DNA of 64,000 bases from Allacma fusca (Eukaryota; Arthropoda; Collembola; Symphypleona; Sminthuridae), in NCBI GenBank assembly GCA_947179485.1, contig OX359248.1, forward strand, positions 44,278,847 to 44,342,846, read 5' to 3'. A model generated the notes under the pieces. The model saw only the letters and a program-made list of their open reading frames with translations, was not told the DNA's origin and did no database searches. A program made the position numbers and the translations under genes. Below, piece by piece: positions 23,428-36,144 of the stretch (position 1 is its first letter; each line of letters begins with the position of its first letter).

Positions 23428-24514
23428 AGTTAAGTTTAGCTTGCAGTTAAGAAAGTTTAGCTTGCAGTTAAGAAAGTTAAACTTGCAGTTAAGAAAGTTT
23501 AGCTTGCAGTTTAGAAAGTTTAGCTTGCAGTTAAGAAAGTTTAGCTTGCAGTTTAGAAAGTTTAGCTTGCAGTTAAGAAAGTTTAGCTTGCATATAAGAA
23601 AGTTTAGCTTGCAGTTAAGAAAGTTTAGCTTGCAGTTAAGAAAGTTTAGCTTGCAGTTAAGAAAGTTTAGCTTGCAGTTAAGAAAGTTTAGCTTGCAGTT
23701 AAGAAAGTTTAGCTTGCAGTTAAGAAAGTTTAGCTTGCAGTTAAGAAAGTTTAGCTTGCAGTTAAGAAAGTTTAGCTTGCAGTTAAGAAAGTTTAGCTTG
23801 CAGTTACGAAATTTTAGCTTGCAGTTAAGAACGTTAAGCTTGCAGTTAAGAAAGTTTAGCTTGCAGTTAAGAAAGTTTAGCTTGCTGTTAAGAAAGTTTA
23901 GCTTGCAGTTAAGAAAGTTTAGCTTGCCGTTAAGAAAGTTTAGCTTGCAGTTAAGTAAGTTCAGCTTGCAGTTAAGAAAGTTTAGCTTGCAGTTAAGAAA
24001 GTTTAGCTTGCAGTTAAGAAAGTTAAGCTTGCAGTTAAGAAAGTTTGGCTTGCAGTTAAGAAAGTTTAGCTTGCAGTTAAGAAAGTTTAGCTTGCAGTTA
24101 AGAAAGTTTAGCTTGCAGTTAAGAAAGTTTAGCTTGCAGTTAAGAAAGTTTAGCTTGCAGTTAAGAAAGTTTAGCTTGCAGTTAAGAACGTTTAGCTTGC
24201 AGTTAAGAACGTTTAGCTTGCAGTTAAGAAAGTTAAGCTTGCAGTTAGGAAAGTTTAGCTTGCAGCTAAGAAAGTTTGGCTTGCAGCTAAGAAAGTTTAG
24301 CTTGCAGTTAAGAAAATTTAGCTTGCAGTTAAGAAAATTTAGCTTGCAGTTAGATTTTAGCTTGCAGTTAAGAAAGTTTAGCTTGGAGTTAAGAAAGTTT
24401 AGCTTGCAGTTAAGAAAGTTTAGCTTGCAGTTAGGAAAGTTTAGCTTGCAGTTAAGAAAGTTTAGCTTGCAGTTAAGAAAGTTTAGCTTGCATTTAAGTT
24501 TAGCTTGCAGTTAA

Positions 24515-26310
24515 GTTTAGCTTGCAGTTAAGAAAGTTTAGCATGCAGTTAGGAAAGTTTAGCTTGCAGTTAAGAAAGTTTAGCTTGCATTTAAGTTTAG
24601 CTTGCAGTTAAGTTTAGCTTGCAGTTAAGAAAGTTTAGCTTGCCGTTAAGAAAGTTTAGCTTGCAGTTTAGAAAGTTTAGCTTGCAGTTAAGAAAGTTTA
24701 GCTTGCAGTTAAGTTTAGCTTGAAGTTAAGTTTAGCTTGCAGTTAAGAAAGTTTAGCTTGCAGTTAAGAAAGTTTAGCTTGCAGTTAAGAAAGTTTAGCT
24801 TGCAGTTAAGAAAGTTTAGCTTGAAGTTAAGTTTAGCTTGCAGTTAAGAAAGTTTAGCTTGCAGTTAAGAACGTTTAGCTTGCAGTTAAGAACGTTTAGC
24901 TTGCAGTTAAGAAAGTTAAGCTTGCAGTTAGGAAAGTTTAGCTTGCAGCTAAGAAAGTTTAGCTTGCATATAAGAAAGTTTAGCTTGCAGTTAAGAAAGT
25001 TTAGCTTGCAGTTAAGAAAGTTTAGCTTGCAGTTAAGAAAGTTTAGCTTGCAGTTAAGAAAGTTTAGCTTGCAGTTAAGAAAGTTTAGCTTGCAGTTAAG
25101 AAAGTTTAGCTTGCAGTTAAGAAAGTTTAGCTTGCAGTTAAGAAAAATTAGCTTGCAGTTAAGAAAGTTTAGCTTGCAGTTAAGAAAGTTTAGCTTGCCG
25201 TTAAGAAAGTTTAGCTTGCAGTTTAGAAAGTTTAGCTTGCAGTTCAGAAAGTTTAGCTTGCAGTTAAGAAAGTTTAGCTTGCAGTTAAGAAAGTTTAGCT
25301 TGCAGTTAAGAAAGTTTAGCTTGCAGTTAAGAAAGTTTAGCTTGCCGTTAAGAAAGTTTAGCTTGCAGTTAAGAAAATTTAGCTTGCAGTTAAGAAAGTT
25401 TAGCTTGCAGTTAAGAAAGTTTAGCTTGCAGTTCAGAAAGTTAAGCTTGCAGTTAAGAAAGTTTAGCTTGCAGTTAAGAAAGTTTAGCTTGCAGTTAAGA
25501 AAGCTAAGCTTGCAGTTAAGAAAGTTTAGCTTGCAGTTAAGAAAGTTTAGCTTGCAGTTAAGAAAGTTTAGCTTGCAGTTAAGAAAGTTTAGCTTGCAGT
25601 TACGAAATTTTAGCTTGCAGTTAAGAACGTTAAGCTTGCAGTTAAGAAAGTTTAGCTTGCAGTTAAGAAAGTTTAGCTTGCTGTTAAGAAAGTTTAGCTT
25701 GCAGTTAAGAAAGTTTAGCTTGCCGTTAAGAAAGTTTAGCTTGCAGTTAAGTAAGTTCAGCTTGCAGTTAAGAAAGTTTAGCTTGCAGTTAAGAAAGTTT
25801 AGCTTGCAGTTAAGAAAGTTAAGCTTGCAGTTAAGAAAGTTTGGCTTGCAGTTAAGAAAGTTTAGCTTGCAGTTAAGAAAGTTTAGCTTGCAGTTAAGAA
25901 AGTTTAGCTTGCAGTTAAGAAAGTTTAGCTTGCAGTTAAGAAAGTTTAGCTTGCAGTTAAGAAAGTTTAGCTTGCAGTTAAGAACGTTTAGCTTGCAGTT
26001 AAGAACGTTTAGCTTGCAGTTAAGAAAGTTAAGCTTGCAGTTAGGAAAGTTTAGCTTGCAGCTAAGAAAGTTTGGCTTGCAGCTAAGAAAGTTTAGCTTG
26101 CAGTTAAGAAAATTTAGCTTGCAGTTAAGAAAATTTAGCTTGCAGTTAGATTTTAGCTTGCAGTTAAGAAAGTTTAGCTTGGAGTTAAGAAAGTTTAGCT
26201 TGCAGTTAAGAAAGTTTAGCTTGCAGTTAGGAAAGTTTAGCTTGCAGTTAAGAAAGTTTAGCTTGCAGTTAAGAAAGTTTAGCTTGCATTTAAGTTTAGC
26301 TTGCAGTTAA
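24515..26310 (+). repeat. HOR family E, 1,796-bp copy
   Basis: Bounded by identical CATTTAAG ends at 24514 and 26310. The GTTACGAAATTTTAGC marker at 25599 lies 1,796 bp after its predecessor, matching the end-to-end spacing. The right two thirds are shared with the neighbouring copies; the left part has its own arrangement of CATATAAG and GCCGTTAAG units. Confidence 0.87.
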
Positions 26311-27887
26311 GTTTAGCTTGCAGTTAAGAAAGTTTAGCATGCATTTAAGTTTAGCTTGCAGTTAAGTTTAGCTTGCAGTTAAGAAAGTTTAGCTTGCCGT
26401 TAAGAAAGTTTAGCTTGCAGTTTAGAAAGTTTAGCTTGCAGTTAAGAAAGTTTAGCTTGCAGTTAAGAAAGTTTAGCTTGCAGTTAAGAAAGTTTAGCTT
26501 GCAGTTCAGAAAGTTAAGCTTGCAGTTTAGAAAGTTTAGCTTGCAGTTAAGAAAGTTTAGCTTGCAGTTCAGAAAGTTTAGCTTGCAGTTTAGAAAGTTT
26601 AGCTTGCAGTTAAGAAAGTTTAGCTTGCAGTTAAGAAAGTTTAGCTTGCAGTTAAGAAAGTTTAGCTTGCAGTTAAGAAAAATTAGCTTGCAGTTAAGAA
26701 AGTTTAGCTTGCAGTTAAGAAAGTTTAGCTTGCCGTTAAGAAAGTTTAGCTTGCAGTTTAGAAAGTTTAGCTTGCAGTTAAGAAAGTTTAGCTTGCAGTT
26801 AAGAAAGTTTAGCTTGCCGTTAAGAAAGTTTAGCTTGCAGTTAAGTAAGTTCAGCTTGCAGTTAAGAAAGTTTAGCTTGCCGTTAAGAAAGTTTAGCTTG
26901 CAGTTAAGAAAATTTAGCTTGCAGTTAAGAAAGTTTAGCTTGCAGTTAAGAAAGTTTAGCTTGCAGTTAAGAAAGTTAAGCTTGCAGTTAAGAAAGTTTA
27001 GCTTGCAGTTAAGAAAGTTTAGCTTGCAGTTAAGAAAGCTAAGCTTGCAGTTAAGAAAGTTTAGCTTGCAGTTAAGAAAGTTTAGCTTGCAGTTAAGAAA
27101 GTTTAGCTTGCAGTTAAGAAAGTTTAGCTTGCAGTTAAGAAAGTTTAGCTTGCAGTTAAGAAAGTTTAGCTTGCAGTTACGAAATTTTAGCTTGCAGTTA
27201 AGAACGTTAAGCTTGCAGTTAAGAAAGTTTAGCTTGCAGTTAAGAAAGTTTAGCTTGCTGTTAAGAAAGTTTAGCTTGCAGTTAAGAAAGTTTAGCTTGC
27301 CGTTAAGAAAGTTTAGCTTGCAGTTAAGTAAGTTCAGCTTGCAGTTAAGAAAGTTTAGCTTGCAGTTAAGAAAGTTTAGCTTGCAGTTAAGAAAGTTAAG
27401 CTTGCAGTTAAGAAAGTTTGGCTTGCAGTTAAGAAAGTTTAGCTTGCAGTTAAGAAAGTTTAGCTTGCAGTTAAGAAAGTTTAGCTTGCAGTTAAGAAAG
27501 TTTAGCTTGCAGTTAAGAAAGTTTAGCTTGCAGTTAAGAAAGTTTAGCTTGCAGTTAAGAACGTTTAGCTTGCAGTTAAGAACGTTTAGCTTGCAGTTAA
27601 GAAAGTTAAGCTTGCAGTTAGGAAAGTTTAGCTTGCAGCTAAGAAAGTTTGGCTTGCAGCTAAGAAAGTTTAGCTTGCAGTTAAGAAAATTTAGCTTGCA
27701 GTTAAGAAAATTTAGCTTGCAGTTAGATTTTAGCTTGCAGTTAAGAAAGTTTAGCTTGGAGTTAAGAAAGTTTAGCTTGCAGTTAAGAAAGTTTAGCTTG
27801 CAGTTAGGAAAGTTTAGCTTGCAGTTAAGAAAGTTTAGCTTGCAGTTAAGAAAGTTTAGCTTGCATTTAAGTTTAGCTTGCAGTTAA
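26311..27887 (+). repeat. HOR family E, 1,577-bp copy
   Basis: Both the end marker (26310 to 27887) and the GTTACGAAATTTTAGC marker (25599 to 27176) give a spacing of 1,577 bp. The left part differs from its neighbours, being rich in GTTTAG and GTTCAG units, so the shortening lies in the left part while the right module is conserved. Confidence 0.87.
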
Positions 27888-29767
27888 GTTTAGCTTGCAG
27901 TTAAGAAAGTTTAGCATGCAGTTAGGAAAGTTTAGCTTGCAGTTAAGAAAGTTTAGCTTGCATTTAAGTTTAGCTTGCAGTTAAGTTTAGCTTGCAGTTA
28001 AGAAAGTTTAGCTTGCCGTTAAGAAAGTTTAGCTTGCAGTTTAGAAAGTTTAGCTTGCAGTTAAGAAAGTTTAGCTTGCAGTTAAGTTTAGCTTGAAGTT
28101 AAGTTTAGCTTGCAGTTAAGAAAGTTTAGCTTGCAGTTAAGAAAGTTTAGCTTGCAGTTAAGAAAGTTTAGCTTGCAGTTAAGAAAGTTTAGCTTGAAGT
28201 TAAGTTTAGCTTGCAGTTAAGAAAGTTTAGCTTGCAGTTAAGAAAGTTTAGCTTGCAGTTAATAAAGTTTAGCTTGCAGTTAAGAAAGTTTAGCTTGCAG
28301 TTAAGAACGTTTAGCTTGCAGTTAAGAACGTTTAGCTTGCAGTTAAGAAAGTTAAGCTTGCAGTTAGGAAAGTTTAGCTTGCAGCTAAGAAAGTTTAGCT
28401 TGCATATAAGAAAGTTTAGCTTGCAGTTAAGAAAGTTTAGCTTGCAGTTAAGAAAGTTTAGCTTGCAGTTAAGAAAGTTTAGCTTGCAGTTAAGAAAGTT
28501 TAGCTTGCAGTTAAGAAAGTTTAGCTTGCAGTTAAGAAAGTTTAGCTTGCAGTTAAGAAAGTTTAGCTTGCAGTTAAGAAAAATTAGCTTGCAGTTAAGA
28601 AAGTTTAGCTTGCAGTTAAGAAAGTTTAGCTTGCCGTTAAGAAAGTTTAGCTTGCAGTTTAGAAAGTTTAGCTTGCAGTTCAGAAAGTTTAGCTTGCAGT
28701 TAAGAAAGTTTAGCTTGCAGTTAAGAAAGTTTAGCTTGCAGTTAAGAAAGTTTAGCTTGCAGTTAAGAAAGTTTAGCTTGCAGTTAAGAAAGTTTAGCTT
28801 GCCGTTAAGAAAGTTTAGCTTGCAGTTAAGAAAATTTAGCTTGCAGTTAAGAAAGTTTAGCTTGCAGTTAAGAAAGTTTAGCTTGCAGTTAAGAAAGTTA
28901 AGCTTGCAGTTAAGAAAGTTTAGCTTGCAGTTAAGAAAGTTTAGCTTGCAGTTAAGAAAGCTAAGCTTGCAGTTAAGAAAGTTTAGCTTGCAGTTAAGAA
29001 AGTTTAGCTTGCAGTTAAGAAAGTTTAGCTTGCAGTTAAGAAAGTTTAGCTTGCAGTTACGAAATTTTAGCTTGCAGTTAAGAACGTTAAGCTTGCAGTT
29101 AAGAAAGTTTAGCTTGCAGTTAAGAAAGTTTAGCTTGCTGTTAAGAAAGTTTAGCTTGCAGTTAAGAAAGTTTAGCTTGCCGTTAAGAAAGTTTAGCTTG
29201 CAGTTAAGTAAGTTCAGCTTGCAGTTAAGAAAGTTTAGCTTGCAGTTAAGAAAGTTTAGCTTGCAGTTAAGAAAGTTAAGCTTGCAGTTAAGAAAGTTTG
29301 GCTTGCAGTTAAGAAAGTTTAGCTTGCAGTTAAGAAAGTTTAGCTTGCAGTTAAGAAAGTTTAGCTTGCAGTTAAGAAAGTTTAGCTTGCAGTTAAGAAA
29401 GTTTAGCTTGCAGTTAAGAAAGTTTAGCTTGCAGTTAAGAACGTTTAGCTTGCAGTTAAGAACGTTTAGCTTGCAGTTAAGAAAGTTAAGCTTGCAGTTA
29501 GGAAAGTTTAGCTTGCAGCTAAGAAAGTTTGGCTTGCAGCTAAGAAAGTTTAGCTTGCAGTTAAGAAAATTTAGCTTGCAGTTAAGAAAATTTAGCTTGC
29601 AGTTAGATTTTAGCTTGCAGTTAAGAAAGTTTAGCTTGGAGTTAAGAAAGTTTAGCTTGCAGTTAAGAAAGTTTAGCTTGCAGTTAGGAAAGTTTAGCTT
29701 GCAGTTAAGAAAGTTTAGCTTGCAGTTAAGAAAGTTTAGCTTGCATTTAAGTTTAGCTTGCAGTTAA
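27888..29767 (+). repeat. HOR family E, 1,880-bp copy
   Basis: End markers at 27887 and 29767 and GTTACGAAATTTTAGC markers at 27176 and 29056 both give 1,880 bp. This is 84 bp, exactly four units, longer than the 1,796-bp copy. The copy includes a GTTAATAAAG unit near 28258 that the other copies lack at that place. Confidence 0.87.
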
Positions 29768-30439
29768 GTTTAGCTTGCAGTTAAGAAAGTTTAGCATGCA
29801 GTTAGGAAAGTTTAGCTTGCAGTTAAGAAAGTTTAGCTTGCATTTAAGTTTAGCTTGCAGTTAAGTTTAGCTTGCAGTTAAGAAAGTTTAGCTTGCCGTT
29901 AAGAAAGTTTAGCTTGCAGTTTAGAAAGTTTAGCTTGCAGTTAAGAAAGTTTAGCTTGCAGTTAAGAAAGTTTAGCTTGCAGTTAAGAAAGTTTAGCTTG
30001 CAGTTAAGAAAGTTTAGCTTGCCGTTAAGAAAGTTTAGCTTGCAGTTAAGAAAGTTTAGCTTGCAGTTAAGAAAGTTTAGCTTGCAGTTAAGAAAGTTTA
30101 GCTTGCAGTTAAGAAAGTTAAGCTTGCAGTTAAGAAAGTTTAGCTTGCATTTAAGAAAGTTTAGCTTGCAGTTAAGAAAGCTTAGCTTGCAGTTAAGAAA
30201 GTTTAGCTTGCAGTTAAGAAAGTTTAGCTTGCAGTTAAGAAAGTTTAGCTTGCAGTTAAGAAAGTTTAGCTTGCAGTTAAGAACGTTTAGCTTGCAGTTA
30301 AGAAAGTTTAGCTTGCAGTTAGGAAAGTTTAGCTTGCAGCTAAGAAAGTTTAGCTTGCAGCTAAGAAAGTTTAGCTTGCAGTTCAGAAAGTTTAGCTTGC
30401 AGTTAAGAAAGTTTAGCTAGCAGTTAAGAAAGTTTAGCT
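29768..30439 (+). repeat. Partial family E copy joining block F
   Basis: It starts like the other family E copies (GCATGCAG, GTTAGG, CATTTAAG, GCCGTTAAG, GTTTAG in order) but breaks off after about 500 bp and passes through AAGAACG, GTTAGG, GCTAAG, GCTAAG and TAGCTAGC units into block F. A CATTTAAGAAAG unit near 30148 appears to be private. Confidence 0.75.
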
Positions 30440-30976
30440 TGCAGCTAAGAAAGTTTAGCCTGCAGTTAAGAAGGTTTAGCTTGCAGTTAACAAAGTTTAG
30501 CTTGCAGTTAAGAAAGTTTAGCTTGCAGTTAAGAAAGTTTAGCTTGCAGTTAAGTTTAGCTTGAAGTTAAGTTTAGCTTGCAGTTAAGAAAGTTTAGCTT
30601 GCAGTTAAGAAAGTTTAGCTTGCAGTTCAGAAAGTTAAGCTTGCAGTTTAGAAAGTTTAGCTTGCAGTTAAGAAAGTTTAGCTTGCAGTTCAGAAAGTTT
30701 AGCTTGCAGTTTAGAAAGTTTAGCTTGCAGTTAAGAAAGTTTAGCTTGCAGTTAAGAAAGTTTAGCTTGCAGTTAAGAAAGTTTAGCTTGCAGTTAAGAA
30801 AAATTAGCTTGCAGTTAAGAAAGTTTAGCTTGCAGTTAAGAAAGTTTAGCTTGCCGTTAAGAAAGTTTAGCTTGCAGTTTAGAAAGTTTAGCTTGCAGTT
30901 AAGAAAGTTTAGCTTGCAGTTAAGAAAGTTTAGCTTGCAGTTAAGAAAGTTTAGCTTGCAGTAAAGAAAGTTTAGC

Positions 30977-31606
30977 TTGCGGTTAAGAAAGTTTAGCTTG
31001 CAGTTAAGAAAGTTTAGCTTGCAGTTAAGAAAGTTTAGCTTGCAGTTAAGAAAGTTTAGCTTGCAGTTAAGAAAGTTTAGCTTGCAGTTAAGAAAGTTTA
31101 GCTTGCAGTTAAGAAAAATTAGCTTGCAGTTAAGAAAGTTTAGCTTGCAGTTAAGAAAGTTTAGCTTGCCGTTAAGAAAGTTTAGCTTGCAGTTTAGAAA
31201 GTTTAGCTTGCAGTTTAGAAAGTTTAGCTTGCAGTTAAGAAAATTTAGCTTGCAGTTAAGAAAGTTTAGCTTGCAGTAAAGAAAGTTTAGCTTGCGGTTA
31301 AGAAAGTTTAGCTTGCAGTTAAGAAAGTTTAGCTTGCAGTTAAGAAAGTTTAGCTTGCAGTTAAGAAAGTTTAGCTTGCAGTTAAGAAAGTTTAGCTTGC
31401 AGTTAAGAAAGTTTAGCTTGCAGTTAAGAAAAATTAGCTTGCAGTTAAGAAAGTTTAGCTTGCAGTTAAGAAAGTTTAGCTTGCCGTTAGGAAAGTTTAG
31501 CTTGCAGTTTAGAAAGTTTAGCTTGCAGTTTAGAAAGTTTAGCTTGCAGTTAAGAAAGTTTAGCTTGCAGTTAAGAAAGTTTAGCTTGCAGTTAAGAAAG
31601 TTTAGC
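30977..31606 (+). repeat. 315-bp internal tandem duplication (15 units) in block F copy 1
   Basis: Units with GTAAAG followed by GCGGTTAAG, both rare elsewhere, occur at about 30960 and again 315 bp later at about 31275, followed by the same order of variants (seven plain units, an AAAAATTAGC unit, GCCGTTA, GTTTAG, GTTTAG). The second copy has GCCGTTAGG where the first has GCCGTTAAG. The same pair appears in block F copy 2 from 34095. Confidence 0.85.
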
Positions 31607-32879
31607 TTGCAGTTAAGAAAGTTTAGCTTGCAGTTAAGAAAGTTTAGCTTGCAGTTAAGAAAGTTTAGCTTGCAGTTAAGAAAGTTTAGCTTGCAGTTAA
31701 GAAAGTTAAGCTTGCAGTTAAGAAAGTTTAGCTTGCAGTTAAGAAAGTTTAGCTTGCAGTTAAGAAAGCTTAGCTTGCAGTTAAGAAAGTTTAGCTTGCA
31801 GTTAAGAAAGTTTAGCTTGCAGTTAAGAAAGTTTAGCTTGCAGTTAAGAAAGTTTAGCTTGCAGTTAAGAAAGTTTAGCTTGCAGTTACGAAATTTTAGC
31901 TTGCAGTTAAGAACGTTAAGCTTGCAGTTAAGAAAGTTTAGCTTGCAGTTAAGAAAGTTTAGCTTGCTGTTAAGAAAGTTTAGCTTGCAGTTAAGAAAGT
32001 TTAGCTTGCCGTTAAGAAAGTTTAGCTTGCAGTTAAGTAAGTTCAGCTTGCAGTTAAGAAAGTTTAGCTTGCAGTTAAGAAAGTTTAGCTTGCAGTTAAG
32101 AAAGTTTAGCTTGCAGTTAAGAAAGTTTGGCTTGCAGTTAAGAAAGTTTAGCTTGCAGTTAATAAAGTTTAGCTTGCAGTTAAGAAAGTTTAGCTTGCAG
32201 TTAAGAAAGTTTAGCTTGCAGTTAATAAAGTTTAGCTTGCAGTTAAGAAAGTTTAGCTTGCAGTTAAGAACGTTTAGCTTGCAGTTAAGAACGTTTAGCT
32301 TGCAGTTAAGAAAGTTAAGCTTGCAGTTAGGAAAGTTTAGCTTGCAGCTAAGAAAGTTTAGCTTGCAGCTAAGAAAGTTTAGCTTGCAGTTAAGAAAATT
32401 TAGCTTGCAGTTAAGAAAATTTAGCTTGCAGTTAGATTTTAGCTTGCAGTTAAGAAAGTTTAGCTTGGAGTTAAGAAAGTTTAGCTTGCAGTTAAGAAAG
32501 TTTAGCTTGCAGTTAGGAAAGTTTAGCTTGCAGCTAAGAAAGTTTAGCTTGCAGCTAAGAAAGTTTAGCTTGCAGCTAAGAAAGTTTAGCTTGCAGTTAA
32601 GAAAATTTAGCTTGCAGTTAGATTTTAGCTTGCAGTTAAGAAAGTTTAGCTTGCAGTTAAGAAAGTTTAGCTTGCAGTTAAGAAAGTTTAGCTTGCAGTT
32701 AAGAAAGTTTAGCTTGCAGTTAAGTAAGTTGAGCTTGCAGATAAGTTTAGCTTGCAGTTCAGAAAGTTTAGCATGCAGTTAGATTTTAGCTTGCAGTTAA
32801 GAAAGTTTAGCTTGCAGTTAAGAAAGTTTAGCTTGCAGTTAAGAAAGTTTAGCTTGCAGTTAAGAAAGTTTAGCTTGCA

Positions 32880-32930
32880 GTTAAGTTTAGCTTGCAGTTA
32901 AGTTTAGCTTGCAGTTAAGTTTAGCTTGCA
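32880..32930 (+). repeat. Run of three 17-bp units
   Basis: Three consecutive 17-bp units in block F copy 1, just upstream of a 189-bp cassette. Confidence 0.93.
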
Positions 32931-33026
32931 GTTAAGAAAGTTTAGCTTGCAGTTAAGAAAGTTTAGCTTGCAGTTAAGAAAGTTTAGCTTGCAATTAAGC
33001 AAGTTTAGCTTGCAGTTAAGTTAAGC

Positions 33027-33215
33027 TTGCAGTTAAAAAAGTTTAGCTTGCAGTTAAGAAAGTTTAGCTTGCAGTTAAGAAAGTTTAGCTTGCAGCTAAG
33101 AAAGTTTAGCCTGCAGTTAAGAAGGTTTAGCTTGCAGTTAAGAAAGTTTAGCTTGCAGTTAAGAAAGTTTAGCTTGCAGTTAAGAAAGTTTAGCTTGCAG
33201 TTAAGTTTAGCTTGA
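33027..33215 (+). repeat. 189-bp cassette, left-hand type
   Basis: GTTAAAAAAG, two plain units, GCTAAG with TAGCCTGCAG, GTTAAGAAGG, plain units, then the first half of a GAAGTTAAG doublet. It is preceded by CAATTAAGCAAG, the left-hand type. It is the right end of the composite cassette without the left end; a copy lies at 36145-36333. Confidence 0.85.
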
Positions 33216-35997
33216 AGTTAAGTTTAGCTTGCAGTTAAGAAAGTTTAGCTTGCAGTTAAGAAAGTTTAGCTTGCAGTTAAGTTTAGCTTGCAGTTAACGT
33301 CAGCTTGTAGTTAAGAAAGTTTAGCTTGCAGTTAAGAAAGTTTAGCTTGCAGTTAAGAAAGTTTAGCTTGCAGTTAAGAAAGTTTAGCTTGCAGTTAATA
33401 AAGTTTAGCTTGCAGTTAAGAAAGTTTAGCTTGCAGTTAAGAAAGTTTAGCTTGCAGTTAAGAAAGTTTAGCTTGCAGTTAAGAAAGTTTAGCTTGCAGT
33501 TAAGAAAGTTTAGCTTGCAGCTAAGAAAGTTTAGCCTGCAGTTAAGAAGGTTTAGCTTGCAGTTAACAAAGTTTAGCCTGCAGTTAAGAAGGTTTAGCTT
33601 GCAGTTAACAAAGTTTAGCTTGCAGTTAAGAAAGTTTAGCTTGCAGTTAAGAAAGTTTAGCTTGCAGTTAAGTTTAGCTTGAAGTTAAGTTTAGCTTGCA
33701 GTTAAGAAAGTTTAGCTTGCAGTTAAGAAAGTTTAGCTTGCAGTTCAGAAAGTTAAGCTTGCAGTTTAGAAAGTTTAGCTTGCAGTTAAGAAAGTTTAGC
33801 TTGCAGTTCAGAAAGTTTAGCTTGCAGTTTAGAAAGTTTAGCTTGCAGTTAAGAAAGTTTAGCTTGCAGTTAAGAAAGTTTAGCTTGCAGTTAAGAAAGT
33901 TTAGCTTGCAGTTAAGAAAAATTAGCTTGCAGTTAAGAAAGTTTAGCTTGCAGTTAAGAAAGTTTAGCTTGCCGTTAAGAAAGTTTAGCTTGCAGTTTAG
34001 AAAGTTTAGCTTGCAGTTAAGAAAGTTTAGCTTGCAGTTAAGAAAGTTTAGCTTGCAGTTAAGAAAGTTTAGCTTGCAGTAAAGAAAGTTTAGCTTGCGG
34101 TTAAGAAAGTTTAGCTTGCAGTTAAGAAAGTTTAGCTTGCAGTTAAGAAAGTTTAGCTTGCAGTTAAGAAAGTTTAGCTTGCAGTTAAGAAAGTTTAGCT
34201 TGCAGTTAAGAAAGTTTAGCTTGCAGTTAAGAAAAATTAGCTTGCAGTTAAGAAAGTTTAGCTTGCAGTTAAGAAAGTTTAGCTTGCCGTTAAGAAAGTT
34301 TAGCTTGCAGTTTAGAAAGTTTAGCTTGCAGTTTAGAAAGTTTAGCTTGCAGTTAAGAAAATTTAGCTTGCAGTTAAGAAAGTTTAGCTTGCAGTAAAGA
34401 AAGTTTAGCTTGCGGTTAAGAAAGTTTAGCTTGCAGTTAAGAAAGTTTAGCTTGCAGTTAAGAAAGTTTAGCTTGCAGTTAAGAAAGTTTAGCTTGCAGT
34501 TAAGAAAGTTTAGCTTGCAGTTAAGAAAGTTTAGCTTGCAGTTAAGAAAAATTAGCTTGCAGTTAAGAAAGTTTAGCTTGCAGTTAAGAAAGTTTAGCTT
34601 GCCGTTAGGAAAGTTTAGCTTGCAGTTTAGAAAGTTTAGCTTGCAGTTTAGAAAGTTTAGCTTGCAGTTAAGAAAGTTTAGCTTGCAGTTAAGAAAGTTT
34701 AGCTTGCAGTTAAGAAAGTTTAGCTTGCAGTTAAGAAAGTTTAGCTTGCAGTTAAGAAAGTTTAGCTTGCAGTTAAGAAAGTTTAGCTTGCAGTTAAGAA
34801 AGTTTAGCTTGCAGTTAAGAAAGTTAAGCTTGCAGTTAAGAAAGTTTAGCTTGCAGTTAAGAAAGTTTAGCTTGCAGTTAAGAAAGCTTAGCTTGCAGTT
34901 AAGAAAGTTTAGCTTGCAGTTAAGAAAGTTTAGCTTGCAGTTAAGAAAGTTTAGCTTGCAGTTAAGAAAGTTTAGCTTGCAGTTAAGAAAGTTTAGCTTG
35001 CAGTTACGAAATTTTAGCTTGCAGTTAAGAACGTTAAGCTTGCAGTTAAGAAAGTTTAGCTTGCAGTTAAGAAAGTTTAGCTTGCTGTTAAGAAAGTTTA
35101 GCTTGCAGTTAAGAAAGTTTAGCTTGCCGTTAAGAAAGTTTAGCTTGCAGTTAAGTAAGTTCAGCTTGCAGTTAAGAAAGTTTAGCTTGCAGTTAAGAAA
35201 GTTTAGCTTGCAGTTAAGAAAGTTTAGCTTGCAGTTAAGAAAGTTTGGCTTGCAGTTAAGAAAGTTTAGCTTGCAGTTAATAAAGTTTAGCTTGCAGTTA
35301 AGAAAGTTTAGCTTGCAGTTAAGAAAGTTTAGCTTGCAGTTAATAAAGTTTAGCTTGCAGTTAAGAAAGTTTAGCTTGCAGTTAAGAACGTTTAGCTTGC
35401 AGTTAAGAACGTTTAGCTTGCAGTTAAGAAAGTTAAGCTTGCAGTTAGGAAAGTTTAGCTTGCAGCTAAGAAAGTTTAGCTTGCAGCTAAGAAAGTTTAG
35501 CTTGCAGTTAAGAAAATTTAGCTTGCAGTTAAGAAAATTTAGCTTGCAGTTAGATTTTAGCTTGCAGTTAAGAAAGTTTAGCTTGGAGTTAAGAAAGTTT
35601 AGCTTGCAGTTAAGAAAGTTTAGCTTGCAGTTAGGAAAGTTTAGCTTGCAGCTAAGAAAGTTTAGCTTGCAGCTAAGAAAGTTTAGCTTGCAGCTAAGAA
35701 AGTTTAGCTTGCAGTTAAGAAAATTTAGCTTGCAGTTAGATTTTAGCTTGCAGTTAAGAAAGTTTAGCTTGCAGTTAAGAAAGTTTAGCTTGCAGTTAAG
35801 AAAGTTTAGCTTGCAGTTAAGAAAGTTTAGCTTGCAGTTAAGTAAGTTGAGCTTGCAGATAAGTTTAGCTTGCAGTTCAGAAAGTTTAGCATGCAGTTAG
35901 ATTTTAGCTTGCAGTTAAGAAAGTTTAGCTTGCAGTTAAGAAAGTTTAGCTTGCAGTTAAGAAAGTTTAGCTTGCAGTTAAGAAAGTTTAGCTTGCA

Positions 35998-36048
35998 GTT
36001 AAGTTTAGCTTGCAGTTAAGTTTAGCTTGCAGTTAAGTTTAGCTTGCA
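35998..36048 (+). repeat. Run of three 17-bp units
   Basis: The 3,118-bp partner of the run at 32880. Confidence 0.93.
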
Positions 36049-36144
36049 GTTAAGAAAGTTTAGCTTGCAGTTAAGAAAGTTTAGCTTGCAGTTAAGAAAG
36101 TTTAGCTTGCAATTAAGCAAGTTTAGCTTGCAGTTAAGTTAAGC

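Larger units (their letters stand above)
22341..24514 (+). repeat. Transition segment and first partial copy of HOR family E
   Basis: The left part holds TAGCTAGC units and a composite cassette with a 10 x 17-bp run. From about 23580 the sequence belongs to family E, recognised by a GTTACGAAATTTTAGC unit at 23803 followed by AAGAACGTTAAGC, then GCTGTTAAG, GCCGTTAAG and AAGTAAGTTCAGC units, and ending in CATTTAAG at 24514. Confidence 0.8.
30440..33557 (+). repeat. HOR block F, copy 1 (3,118 bp)
   Basis: First of two 3,118-bp copies. Matching pairs at this offset include GTTACGAAATTTTAGC at 31885 and 35003, GTTAACGTC at 33293 and 36411, and the 3 x 17-bp run at 32880 and 35998. The translated units of the two copies look identical wherever I compared them. 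The copy contains an internal 315-bp tandem duplication and a downstream 189-bp cassette (33027-33215). Confidence 0.9.

Noticed and set aside
24838..29767. Open frames of 490-518 codons on the + strand as protein-coding genes
   Set aside because: They are the trivial result of a 21-bp repeat with one stop-free frame. All begin at TTG inside the unit, stop wherever a 17-bp unit shifts the frame, and show no promoter, unique domain or codon-level constraint.
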